From contig JADHXR010000021.1 in assembly GCA_016782865.1 (NCBI GenBank), forward strand, positions 1-62,015: 62,015 bases of DNA. Direction: 5' to 3'. Made by a program: the position numbers and the translations under genes. The notes beneath the pieces were generated by a model. That model was not told the origin of the DNA. It did not search any database and was given only the letters and a program-made list of their open reading frames with translations. Below are positions 9,440 to 17,459 of the stretch, one piece after another. Source of the DNA: Phycisphaerae bacterium (lineage in GTDB: Bacteria; Planctomycetota; Phycisphaerae; Sedimentisphaerales; Anaerobacaceae). The stretch's first letter is position 1. The number at the start of each line of letters is the position of its first letter.

Positions 9440-11695
9440 CTAATGGCCATGACCGGCATGGCTATCGAGCGTGCTGGTGACTATTTTAGCCTTAAGCTCA
9501 AAAGCTCCTTTTATGACATACTGCTGGCCAGGGTCGAGTCCTGAAGTTACCTGGACGAAACCAGTATTGGATTGGCCAAGGTTTACAAAGCTGGGTTCGA
9601 AACCGTGCTCATCCTTGATGAAAACACATTTTTTACCATCGAGAGTCTGGACAGCATCTTTTGGGACGATTACGTCTGCTTCAACGCTATCTATCGCAAC
9701 CTTGGCGGTGACGAAAAGGCCGGGACGAAATACCCCTGTGCTGTTCGCTAATACAACTCTTGCCAGCGCGGTTCGAGTTCTTTCTCCCACGATAGGACCG
9801 ACATAGCTTATTTTGCCTGTCACTTTTCCGTCAGCCGGCCCGACAGAGACCGTGACTGGTTGGCCCTGCTTGACAAGGGGCAGGTCCTTCTGAAAGACGC
9901 TGAGGTCCACCCAGACGGTGGTGAGGTCCGCTATGGTGAAGGCAGAGGATTCGTCGCTGAGTTTTTCTCCGAGAGTAATGTGCTTTTCGATTACCGTCGC
10001 ATCAAAGGGAGCACGCAGGGGATACCAGGCAAGTTTCTCGTCCTGGGTGCTCAGCTCCGCTGCCATCTGAGCTGCCCCCTTGGCGGCACATTCCTCACAG
10101 TTCTGATCGTCACAAGCTTCCTCGTGTCCGGCGGGTTTCTGACCCTGAGCGAAGAACTCGATGTCTTTGATATCCTTGGCGATCAGGCCGAGCACATAGA
10201 GATTGCGCTCGGCGCCTTTGAGTCCGATCTGGCGCACCTGCAGGTCTCGCTGGGCTTGCATAAGATTGCGTTTGACATCAAAAGCAATGCTGTCGCTGGT
10301 CGCCGCATACTTGGCGTCGGCCTTCTTCAATTCATTCTCGGCGGCAAGGTAGTCTTTCTCGCTGGAAATCTTCTTCTCGAACAGCGATTTCTCGCGCTCG
10401 TAAGCGGACCCGGCCAGAACAAGCTCGGCATACGACGAGATGAGCATAGTGTGGTTGGCATCCAGAGCCTCGCCGCTGACCGCGCGAATAGTCTCCAGCG
10501 ATGGGGAGGATTTCAGCCTCTCCAGCAGTCCGATCGTGCTGTCGTGTATACGCTGGGCCCGTGTAAGGTCTATCGAGCAGCAGCTAAGCTCGGCCCATTT
10601 GCTGAGGTAATCCACCTTCGCCTTGCCAAGCTCCGCACTCTCGAGCCAGGCGATGACCTCGCCGGCCTTGACAGTATCGCCAACGTTCTTGAGCACATGG
10701 CGGACCACGCCGGCCGCATTGGGCATGATGTGCGCCACGCGGTCGGTGTTGATCACTATCTGGCCGGGCAGGCTCACGTGAACATCGACTTGCCCCGGGC
10801 CGGCTGTGCCGACCTCTATGGCATATCTCTCGACATCGTCCTGTGCCAGACTAATAACCTGGTCGGAGCTCTCAAGCTGGTGGCTGCCTGCCTGGTGTTG
10901 TGCCTCGGCAACGGCCTGGACGCCCCTGGTAACAACACGATCGCCTTCGGACAGGCCCGAGAGTACCTGGACGAATCCGTCGGCTCGGGTCCCCAGTTCG
11001 AGCACGCGTTCCTCGAATGTCTCACCGGCCAACTGCACAAAGGCCACCTTGTCTGCGCCCTCGTCGACGATAGCCGATTCCGGGACCGCTACACTTGGGC
11101 CGCCCGCCGTTTGGCGCATCCGAACGGGTTCGGTCTTGCTCGGTATCTTCCACTGCTGCTCTTTGAGAAAGCTCATCCCTTCAATCTCCGCAGCCGCAGG
11201 GGCATGATCTATTTGAGCCTGCGAGGCGTAGACTTTGACCGGCCCCAGACCAACAACGTAATCCCGGCCAGCAAGTGGAATTTTCAGCGAGACATTCCAA
11301 TCACCGGCTTTCGAGAAAGTCAGCGCCGGAATGTAAATGCCGTCTCTGGCGGGCTTCGGATCGACGTGCTCTATGGGCGTCTGAGAACCGTAGCGCAGGA
11401 TGAATGTCACTGGGCCCTGCCTCCTGGGTTCGAGCGTCACCAAATCGGTAACGTGGGTGACGAACTCCGTCGGCTCGTTGACGGCGATAAGAGGATGCTC
11501 GAGAAATATCTCGAACCGCTCGCTCCAGACTGTTACCTGGGCCGAACCTCCTTCGCCGTGCAGATGGCCATGACCGTCACTCGAAGCGGCACTCGCAGCC
11601 GGAGCAAGCGTACTGTAATAATACTGACCCGCCACCCCGATTGCAATTCCGACCCCAAGAACGCATAGTAATGTCAGAAGTGTTTTAGGCTTCAT
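9440..11695 (-). CDS. CusB/CzcB-type membrane-fusion adaptor with duplicated C-terminal-type domain
   Basis: This periplasmic adaptor links the RND pump to the outer-membrane channel. The N-terminus has a membrane anchor or signal (LLTLLCVLGVGIAIGVAGQYY) and then a His-rich patch (DGHGHLHGEGG). A CzcB-like N-terminal domain follows to about residue 165. Residues ~205-270 (VPESAIVDEGADKVAFV, GFVQVLSGLSEGDRVVTRG) look like a membrane-proximal/C-terminal adaptor domain. A complete adaptor then follows: barrel-sandwich, a long alpha hairpin, a Cys-containing insert (CDDQNCEEC), a beta-barrel, and a second copy of the proximal domain at ~675-735 (VPKDAVQTLDGKKCVFI, GFVQVTSGLDPGQQYVIKG). The protein ends HAGHGH. 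At 751 residues it is much longer than usual adaptors (~400-500). The ATG at 11695 overlaps the end of the channel gene by 11 nt and has AAGGAG 8 nt upstream, indicating translational coupling. Confidence 0.9.
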   Translation of the reverse strand: MKPKTLLTLLCVLGVGIAIGVAGQYYYSTLAPAASAASSDGHGHLHGEGGSAQVTVWSERFEIFLEHPLIAVNEPTEFVTHVTDLVTLEPRRQGPVTFILRYGSQTPIEHVDPKPARDGIYIPALTFSKAGDWNVSLKIPLAGRDYVVGLGPVKVYASQAQIDHAPAAAEIEGMSFLKEQQWKIPSKTEPVRMRQTAGGPSVAVPESAIVDEGADKVAFVQLAGETFEERVLELGTRADGFVQVLSGLSEGDRVVTRGVQAVAEAQHQAGSHQLESSDQVISLAQDDVERYAIEVGTAGPGQVDVHVSLPGQIVINTDRVAHIMPNAAGVVRHVLKNVGDTVKAGEVIAWLESAELGKAKVDYLSKWAELSCCSIDLTRAQRIHDSTIGLLERLKSSPSLETIRAVSGEALDANHTMLISSYAELVLAGSAYEREKSLFEKKISSEKDYLAAENELKKADAKYAATSDSIAFDVKRNLMQAQRDLQVRQIGLKGAERNLYVLGLIAKDIKDIEFFAQGQKPAGHEEACDDQNCEECAAKGAAQMAAELSTQDEKLAWYPLRAPFDATVIEKHITLGEKLSDESSAFTIADLTTVWVDLSVFQKDLPLVKQGQPVTVSVGPADGKVTGKISYVGPIVGERTRTALARVVLANSTGVFRPGLFVTAKVAIDSVEADVIVPKDAVQTLDGKKCVFIKDEHGFEPSFVNLGQSNTGFVQVTSGLDPGQQYVIKGAFELKAKIVTSTLDSHAGHGH

Positions 11696-13064
11696 CACTT
11701 GGACTCCTTATGATTATCTTCTTTATTGAGCCGATGCTCTGTCCTATCAGACGCTCGGCATCGGCTTTGGCTTTGTGATAGGCGGTCAAAGATTCGATGT
11801 ATCTGCCCCTGGCCTCGAACAACGTCCGTTGAGCATCGAGGACCTGCAGATAGTCGAACTTCCCGTCGCGGTATCCTTCGCTGACGGCATCGAAACTGCT
11901 CCGAGCGCCGGGTAACACTTCGTTCTTCAACGCGGTCGCCTCGGCGTATGTCCCCGCGAGTCTCTGCGCCGCCTCTTCGAGCGAGACAAGAACCTTAATC
12001 TCGGCTGCCTTGCTGCTCTCCTGAGCTTTCGCAAGCATGTATGTCGCCTTGAGAATACCGCCCTGATTTCGGTCCGATACAGGCAGCGGAATCGACAGGC
12101 CCAGGACCGCGGCCGTGTCGTCGGTCTCGTTGAACCAGCGCAAGCCGCCGCTCAGCGTGACATTGGAGACCGCCCGGGCCTTTTCCAGCTCCAAAGCCGC
12201 ACGATGTCTTTCCTTCTCCGCTTGCCAGCGAGCTACGTCAGGATTCTGCGAAACAAGGCGGCTCAGTTCATCGCTCGACGCAGCAGGAGATATCTCGCCA
12301 AGCTCACCTGCAACCGTATCGAAGCGGGCAGCTCTTGCGCCCCACGCGGCGGCTAATCTCTTGCGGGCGGATTCCAAAGCACGTTTGGCTCGCTGAGGCT
12401 CTATCCGCACGATGGCCAGCGCCACGCCGGACTTGGTTTGTTCGATCGGTGAATCTCTCCCGGCCTCCACCCGCTGGGTGACAGCGCTGTGCGCCTGCTC
12501 GGCGATCCGGACAAGCTCCTCGGTTAAAGCCAGCCGCTCCTGCCAAGCCAGCACGGCCATAAAAGCCTCGGTCACCTCTCTGGTGACGTCGAGCCGCCTT
12601 GCCTTATAGTCCCATTCGGCAAGCTCTTTTTCGAGAGACGCCAGGGTCATTCGCCTGGCGCGCTTTTGTCCGGTCTCGATTGGTTGAGCAATCGCAACCG
12701 TGGTTTCAGCGCCGTCAAAGCCGCTGCGATTGCCCGCTCCGCCGATCTCTTCGATCCCGACCTCAAGCTCCGGATTCGGCCGCAGGCCCGCCTGCAAGCG
12801 ACTTGCCTCGGCAGCCCTGATGTCCCAGGAAAAGGCCTTCAGTTCGGGATTGTGCGCCAATGCCAACTCCAGAGCCTGCTGCAATGTGACAACACCGGTC
12901 GTCTCGACTATTTCGGCAGCCGCAGGGGTCCCGGCGCGCCGGGATGTCTGCCCTAATCTCTCACGAGGGCCGGCACGCATCTCTGCCCCCACCTCCTTGC
13001 CCTGCTGGGCACAGCCTGAGAAGCCGAGAACGAACAGCACCAACGGCAACAATCTTGAGCGCAT
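11685..13064 (-). CDS. CusC/CzcC-type outer-membrane efflux channel (TolC family) lipoprotein
   Basis: This is the outer-membrane channel of the metal efflux complex. The start at 13064 is preferred over a farther upstream one because AGGA lies 8 nt before it and it yields a lipoprotein signal (LLPLVLFVLGFSGCAQ). The mature protein shows the TolC family duplicated alpha-helical pattern: VTLQQALELALAHNPELKAF at the start of repeat one, ARRLDVTREVTEAFMAVLAW in the first hairpin, and a matching second half (ALELEKARAVSNVTLSGGLR, EGYRDGKFDYLQVLDAQRTL). Length is 459 residues, usual for CzcC. It carries a GC palindrome near 12930 that is shared with a repeat element. It overlaps the adaptor gene by 11 nt and follows the His-rich protein gene by about 140 nt, consistent with one operon. 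Confidence 0.92.
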   Translation of the reverse strand: MRSRLLPLVLFVLGFSGCAQQGKEVGAEMRAGPRERLGQTSRRAGTPAAAEIVETTGVVTLQQALELALAHNPELKAFSWDIRAAEASRLQAGLRPNPELEVGIEEIGGAGNRSGFDGAETTVAIAQPIETGQKRARRMTLASLEKELAEWDYKARRLDVTREVTEAFMAVLAWQERLALTEELVRIAEQAHSAVTQRVEAGRDSPIEQTKSGVALAIVRIEPQRAKRALESARKRLAAAWGARAARFDTVAGELGEISPAASSDELSRLVSQNPDVARWQAEKERHRAALELEKARAVSNVTLSGGLRWFNETDDTAAVLGLSIPLPVSDRNQGGILKATYMLAKAQESSKAAEIKVLVSLEEAAQRLAGTYAEATALKNEVLPGARSSFDAVSEGYRDGKFDYLQVLDAQRTLFEARGRYIESLTAYHKAKADAERLIGQSIGSIKKIIIRSPSDEA

Positions 13065-13206
13065 GTCAAATATCCTAAAATACATCCTGAATTCGGGTCT
13101 CTTGGGAACGACTCGGATCCCGTGGGAATTTAGAATTGGCAATTGAGAATGAACAAGAGCGAAACTCTAGATCCCGCATTCCAAAATCTGAATTAGCGGG
13201 ATTTGA

Positions 13207-13623
13207 TCACGCCAGCAGAATAACGGTGCGCAAAGGGGCAAAGTAGGGGGTGACGGAAAATGCGTGTGAAGTCGCAAGATGTTCAGAACAATCGGACTGC
13301 TCAACAGCGGCGATCACGTCTGCAGCAAGGGCTACAAATGCCGGATTCAGATGTTCCGATAGTCGCGAAATCTTGGCCGGGCCAAAGGAAATCGAGACAT
13401 CAACACACTGCCCGCTGTGACAGTGTTTGTCATGTTTGTGCTCAGCTTCGGAAGAATGGTGGCCACGATCCGCCGATTGAGAATGAGCGTTACCCTTGCA
13501 ATGCGCATGGAAGGCTGATTCGAATTCAATATGACCGTCGGTGCCAAAACACAGCACGGTTCCGCAGGCGGAATTGCCAATCAGACAGAGGCAAACGAGA
13601 ACCGCGAGAAATTCTCTACGCAT
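13207..13623 (-). CDS. His-rich exported protein, first gene of the metal efflux operon
   Basis: This is a small periplasmic or exported protein likely to bind the metal handled by the neighbouring pump. A signal peptide (RREFLAVLVCLCLIGNSACG) is followed by a Cys/His-rich segment with HAHCKGNAHS, HHSSEAEHKHDKHCHSGQC and other His clusters. A helical part and a conserved-looking end, PYFAPLRTVILLA, complete it. The role (metal buffering or sensing, like CzcI/CzcE proteins) is inferred from context only; I cannot name the family. The start at 13623 gives the cleanest signal peptide. An in-frame ATG at 13650 lies six bases after a consensus-like -10 and would be leaderless. It precedes the channel gene in the same orientation and heads the operon. 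Confidence 0.72.
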   Translation of the reverse strand: MRREFLAVLVCLCLIGNSACGTVLCFGTDGHIEFESAFHAHCKGNAHSQSADRGHHSSEAEHKHDKHCHSGQCVDVSISFGPAKISRLSEHLNPAFVALAADVIAAVEQSDCSEHLATSHAFSVTPYFAPLRTVILLA

Positions 13624-13656
13624 ATATTTCCCAGCTACATTCACGATCATGGTCCT

Positions 13657-13685
13657 ATTATACCACTCACAGCAACAATATGCAA
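13657..13685 (-). promoter_or_regulatory. Sigma-70-like promoter of the metal efflux operon
   Basis: On the minus strand TTGCAT (13685-13680), 17-nt spacer and a perfect TATAAT (13662-13657) with TGG before it form a near-consensus promoter. The expected transcription start is at or next to the ATG at 13650, giving a leaderless or very short leader. No operator was recognised. Spacing and match make this one of the best promoters in the window. Confidence 0.65.
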
Positions 13686-13751
13686 GTCTTGTCGGCATAT
13701 ACGGGCAAGAACTCCACATGTTCACCTCACATCCTTAGCTCCTTCGGCATT

Positions 13752-15248
13752 TTAGTACCGGCCTGTGATCTTTGTGCCGACATTTGTGGTCCTGACCGTC
13801 AAGTCGTAGCTCTTGATCATCAAATCCATTTTGACCTTCTGATGGTCGGGATCATCCCACAGATTGTTGAACTCGCCCGGGTCTTTCTTCATGTCGAACA
13901 GCTCTCCCGTGCCGTGCCCGTGGTAGTTCACGAGCTTGTATCGCCTGGTCCGGATCATTGTGCCGTAAGATTTCTTCTCTTTCTCGCCGTGAGCGAGGGC
14001 GTTGGTATAGGTCGAGTAAACGAACGGGCGATGCTCGCCGGCGTCTTCGGGATTCGTGAGTTGGCGGAGAAGAGATTTACCATGCATGCCGTCGTCAGCG
14101 GGCAGGCCGGCGAGTTCGAGCAGGGTCGGTGCGATGTCAACCAGCTCGGCGAGAACATCGTTGTGCACGTTTTGTTTCACAACACCCGGCATGGAGAAGA
14201 TCAGCGGCACGCGCACGAGCCCATCGTAAAACCGGCAGCCTTTGGCGAGCAAGCCGTGATGGCCCACCATGTTGCCGTGATCGCTGGTCAGAATGATCAA
14301 AGTGTTCTGACGCTGGCCAGTCTGCTCAAGAGTCTCGATCAGCCGGCCGATGTTCTCGTCGATCAGCTCGATCATCGCCCAGTACTTAGCCAGCAGTGTT
14401 TTCCCCTCACGCCCCTTGTAAGGTCTGCACTTTGACTGGAAGAAGACGTCCTTCAAGCGATTCTGTTCTTCAATGTCCGACACCGCAAACGGCGGCTCAG
14501 GCAACGAGTCAATATCAAAACGATCCAGATATTTCTTCGGCGGCTCGAGCGGCGGATGCGGGTCAAAACAGTTCAGGCTGAAAAGCCAGGGCCCGGTGCG
14601 TTTTTCCTTAATGAAATCTATCGCCCGGTCCGTGCACCAGGTCGTCTGATGATACTTGGCCGGGATGTATCCATACTTATCCTTCAGTTCGGTGTGACCA
14701 GTGCCTTGGGAGTTGAGCCAGTCTTCATAGGCATGCCCACTGGGCCAGCTATCGGTTGGATGGTGTGACCAGTGGAAAACGCGATATCCGTCATCGGGGC
14801 GTTTTTCAATTCGACCGAACGCGGCCGACAGATGCAGCTTTCCCGCCAGAGCGCAATCGTAGCGGGCATCCGCGAGCGTCTTGGTAATCAGCGGCGCTGC
14901 GTTATCCCATCGGTCGTTGCCGTTGCGGCAGCTCCGAATCGGGCGCGGATACCGGCCCGTCAGAAAACTGCCCCGGCTGGGTGTGCAAATCGTGCTCTGG
15001 CAATGGGCGTGCGTGAAAGCCATCCCCGTCTCGATCAGTTTGTCCATGTTAGGTGTGCGGATGTACTCATTGCCCAGAGCGTGTATCGTGTCGTATCGCT
15101 GCTGATCGGTGCAGATCCACAGGATATTGGGCATCTTTGCCCGGCGGTTCGCCGGCTCAGCTTTGGCCTTCGGCGGCTGCGCCAACTGGGTGATCATGAC
15201 ACCAGCCGGGCCAGCCAGCGCACCTTTCAGAAAGCTTCTTCGTCTCAT
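13752..15248 (-). CDS. Sulfatase (alkaline-phosphatase superfamily, FGly-type), Tat-exported
   Basis: This enzyme hydrolyses sulfate esters, most likely on polysaccharides taken from the environment. A twin-arginine-type start (MRRRSFLKGALAGPAG) indicates folded export. Metal ligands begin in NILWICTDQQRYDT. The formylglycine motif is CTPSRGSFLTGR with Cys about residue 88, to be activated by a formylglycine-generating enzyme not seen in this window. Downstream elements include a DSWPSGHAYEDWL-like insertion, the LTSDHGNMVGHHGLLAKG metal-site block, and a C-terminal subdomain with GELFDMKKDPGEFNNLW. At 498 residues it is a full-length S1-family enzyme. AAGGG lies 8 nt before the ATG. It sits 43 nt downstream of a GH20 gene in the same orientation, so the two probably degrade one sulfated, aminosugar-containing glycan. 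Confidence 0.93.
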   Translation of the reverse strand: MRRRSFLKGALAGPAGVMITQLAQPPKAKAEPANRRAKMPNILWICTDQQRYDTIHALGNEYIRTPNMDKLIETGMAFTHAHCQSTICTPSRGSFLTGRYPRPIRSCRNGNDRWDNAAPLITKTLADARYDCALAGKLHLSAAFGRIEKRPDDGYRVFHWSHHPTDSWPSGHAYEDWLNSQGTGHTELKDKYGYIPAKYHQTTWCTDRAIDFIKEKRTGPWLFSLNCFDPHPPLEPPKKYLDRFDIDSLPEPPFAVSDIEEQNRLKDVFFQSKCRPYKGREGKTLLAKYWAMIELIDENIGRLIETLEQTGQRQNTLIILTSDHGNMVGHHGLLAKGCRFYDGLVRVPLIFSMPGVVKQNVHNDVLAELVDIAPTLLELAGLPADDGMHGKSLLRQLTNPEDAGEHRPFVYSTYTNALAHGEKEKKSYGTMIRTRRYKLVNYHGHGTGELFDMKKDPGEFNNLWDDPDHQKVKMDLMIKSYDLTVRTTNVGTKITGRY

Positions 15249-15291
15249 GTCCGAAACCCTTCAATCCTCATAGTGCACGTCACATCAAATG

Positions 15292-16329
15292 TCACTCGAC
15301 ACCTTGGCTGAAGCTTTTCGTGGCGTATTTCAGCGGCTCGAAGGATGCCAAATCCTTTATCGCCACCGCTCCCCACGTCGTGTTCAGGTGTCCCAGCATG
15401 CGATCGTTGTCGTATTTCTTGGAATAATCCACAAAAGCTTTGGCGGCATCCGGTTTTTTCCAACTGGCGGGCCAGACGCGAAAACCTTTCTCAAGAAACA
15501 TCGGCACCGATTCGTACGCCTTCCTCGGCTCGTAATGCCAATCGCAAATTATAATTCCCTTGGGAATCATATCGACCGCATCCGCTGTGTCGTTGGCGCT
15601 GGCTTCCCACTTGCCGTAGTTGTATTTTGAGGCATCGATCAGCCGGTCGCCCCACATGAGCATTTCGATCTTGTGTTCGCCGACCAGATGCTTGTGATAG
15701 TCATTGATGGCCTTGGCGAGAAGCTCGGCCTTACCCTTGCCCTTGCATCGAGGGCAATCCTCGTCGCCGATCAGAAACACCTCGTCCAAACCCACGTGCA
15801 TGGCGTCCGCCTCGAATACCTCGATCAGCTCATCCATAAGTTCAAATATGATCTTGTTGACCTCAGGATGCAGCGGACACCAGCTTCGACAGTAGATGCC
15901 CTCGTTGTTCGGATACTTTCCCGGCGTCTCATCGAATTGAGGATACTCCGTCAGCAGCGGCGCCGTGTTTTTGCTCCACGACTGATGTCCCAGACATTGA
16001 AATTGGGGAATCAGCCTGACCTTGTGTCTGCGGCACTCGGCAAGAAGTTTCTTAATCTGCTCGGCACCGCTTGCACTGCCGGTGCGCAACTCCGGATGCG
16101 ATTCGTACTGGTACCCATAAGTGATCTCGCCGACTATCACATTGATGCCGAGCCCGGACAACTCGCCGACAACGCCGGTCAACTGCTCAACCGCCTTGCG
16201 GCTGTCGATACCAACATGAACCCCGCGCCAATGCTCGTTGCCGGCCTCCGGTGACGCGCCTGCGTCCTGCTGTGCCTGACAGGCCGATACAAGAACAAAC
16301 ACCGCCAAGAGAATAGATTTGATTTTCAT
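15292..16329 (-). CDS. Glycoside hydrolase family 20-like protein (beta-N-acetylhexosaminidase type), lipoprotein
   Basis: This is a predicted surface or periplasmic hexosaminidase removing terminal N-acetylhexosamine. The start at 16329 yields a lipoprotein signal peptide (SILLAVFVLVSACQAQ, lipid Cys at residue 17). The rest is a TIM-barrel: GVHVGID near the start, LIPQFQCLGHQSW in the strand 3 region, and the catalytic Asp-Glu pair in AMHVGLDEVFLIG near residue 180, as in GH20 HxGxDE motifs. An unusual CPRCKGKGK insert follows the catalytic pair. The C-terminal barrel has MWGDRL and ICDWHYEP. No separate GH20b domain is visible and the protein is short (345 residues), so substrate preference may differ from classical hexosaminidases. 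It is followed by the sulfatase gene. Confidence 0.8.
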   Translation of the reverse strand: MKIKSILLAVFVLVSACQAQQDAGASPEAGNEHWRGVHVGIDSRKAVEQLTGVVGELSGLGINVIVGEITYGYQYESHPELRTGSASGAEQIKKLLAECRRHKVRLIPQFQCLGHQSWSKNTAPLLTEYPQFDETPGKYPNNEGIYCRSWCPLHPEVNKIIFELMDELIEVFEADAMHVGLDEVFLIGDEDCPRCKGKGKAELLAKAINDYHKHLVGEHKIEMLMWGDRLIDASKYNYGKWEASANDTADAVDMIPKGIIICDWHYEPRKAYESVPMFLEKGFRVWPASWKKPDAAKAFVDYSKKYDNDRMLGHLNTTWGAVAIKDLASFEPLKYATKSFSQGVE

Positions 16330-16764
16330 GATGCCTTGCCCTCTGCTCAAACTTCAATTCACGTGCATGGTCCTAATCCGTGCCGTGACGGCCTTGGTCG
16401 CGACCAGGCCACTGCAGACAAGTATACCGGATCAGATTCAGTTGGCAAGCAAACAGTGCCTTTGCCACCTAATCTCCGCTGATTGTGGCCTGTTTGGCAC
16501 AAAGTGCTTGTCTTTCGGGTCAAGGTGGGCATAATGCAATAAGAGAATCAAAAGGCAAAGGGCAGAATTAAGGAATTCCGGCAAGCCGGGCTCATCAATT
16601 TTGATTCTTGATATTTGATCTTTGCATTGTTTCTAAGGAGACAGCCACATTGTGGCTTTACTTTAGGATATGGCGAATAGCGTATAGCGTTTAGAGGCAG
16701 TATCGGCTGCCCATTGAACACGATTCGCTATATGCTATACGCTGTACGCTATACGCTATCCGTT
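16330..16764. other. Intergenic region with inverted and direct GCGTATAGCG-type repeats
   Basis: No gene is seen. Near 16600-16630 is an AT-rich stretch of the TTTTGAT/TTTGATC type also found at 22300-22350. From 16677 to 16759 the arms ATAGCGTATAGCG and CGCTATACGCTAT can pair perfectly over 13 bp, and the right arm consists of CGCTATAYG direct repeats. The hairpin ends five bases before the putative ATG of the DUF2344 gene at 16765. Confidence 0.6.
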
Positions 16765-17427
16765 ATGAATGAGACTTTGCCGCTCGTGATAAAATTCCGG
16801 GTGGGGGGGGCTTTAAGGTTCCTCTCGCACGCCGAGACGCTCAGAGTCTTCCAGCGGGCCTGCGTGCGAGGGCGAATAAGCGTTCGATACAGCCAGGGCT
16901 TCAATCCACGCCCCAGGCTATCGCTACCGTTGCCTCGGCCCGTAGGGGTCGAGTCCGACGATGAACTGCTCTGCCTTAAAGTACACAAGGGCACAGAAAA
17001 TGGCGGCCACCTGTGCTCTTCGGTGGCGGCGGGACTCTCGGCGCAGTTGCCAGAGGGTATTGAGCTGATTTCGGTAAACGTCGCTGGGCTCGGCGCGTCG
17101 TATCAGCCACTTTCGGCTACGTACGTGCTGGCGTTGCGCCGGGAATATCTCAACGACGAGTTAAAAGCAACAATTGAGCGTTTGCTGGCCAGCGAAAGCC
17201 TCAATTTTCAGCGACAAACGGGCGCCAGGAGTTCGAGAATCAAGAATATTGACGTCAGGCCTTTTTTAACGTCGATTGAGACCGACGAGAAAGGTATAAT
17301 TGTCGAGTGCAGTATCAGAGCCGCCGGCTCGGTACGAGTTGACGAGGTTCTGAGCCTGCTTCAGTTGGATCAGAGCATGCTGGCGGCGCCGATCAGACGG
17401 ACTACCGTGCGGTGGCAAGATGCATGA
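16765..17427 (+). CDS. DUF2344 / radical-SAM-linked protein
   Basis: This belongs to the family usually found fused or adjacent to a radical SAM protein and near RNase G/E genes; its biochemical role is not settled, with tRNA- or ribosome-related processing as one suggestion. The family opening is clear: LVIKFRVGGALRFLSHAETL, then FQRACVRGRISVRYSQGFNP and the Pro-rich PRPRLSLPLPRPVGVES. The C-terminal part (ELKATIERLLASES, ARSSRIKNIDVRPFL) completes about 220 residues, normal for the family. The start at 16765 is uncertain. No Shine-Dalgarno is visible and a strong hairpin precedes it; an upstream TTG at 16714 is in frame but lies within the repeats. The gene is followed 32 nt later by RNase G/E, so the two are probably co-transcribed. 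No radical SAM partner is in the window. Confidence 0.85.
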   Translation: MNETLPLVIKFRVGGALRFLSHAETLRVFQRACVRGRISVRYSQGFNPRPRLSLPLPRPVGVESDDELLCLKVHKGTENGGHLCSSVAAGLSAQLPEGIELISVNVAGLGASYQPLSATYVLALRREYLNDELKATIERLLASESLNFQRQTGARSSRIKNIDVRPFLTSIETDEKGIIVECSIRAAGSVRVDEVLSLLQLDQSMLAAPIRRTTVRWQDA

Positions 17428-17459
17428 TATGAATTTGTCTAAATATACGGGATGCGAAA

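Noticed and set aside
9860..11668. Very long plus-strand open frame (602 codons) opposite the adaptor gene
   Set aside because: It is the antisense of a clear CusB-type gene with strong GC bias; composition is Arg/Leu/Gly-rich and no family motif or ribosome-binding site is present.
13260..14435. 391-codon plus-strand frame spanning two minus-strand genes and their promoter
   Set aside because: It runs antisense through the His-rich gene, a promoter and the sulfatase; no protein-like composition.
16350..16380. Additional copy of the family B terminal repeat (TTCACGTGCATGGTCCT)
   Set aside because: It resembles the end motif but no second end or interior match lies nearby, so similarity may be by chance.
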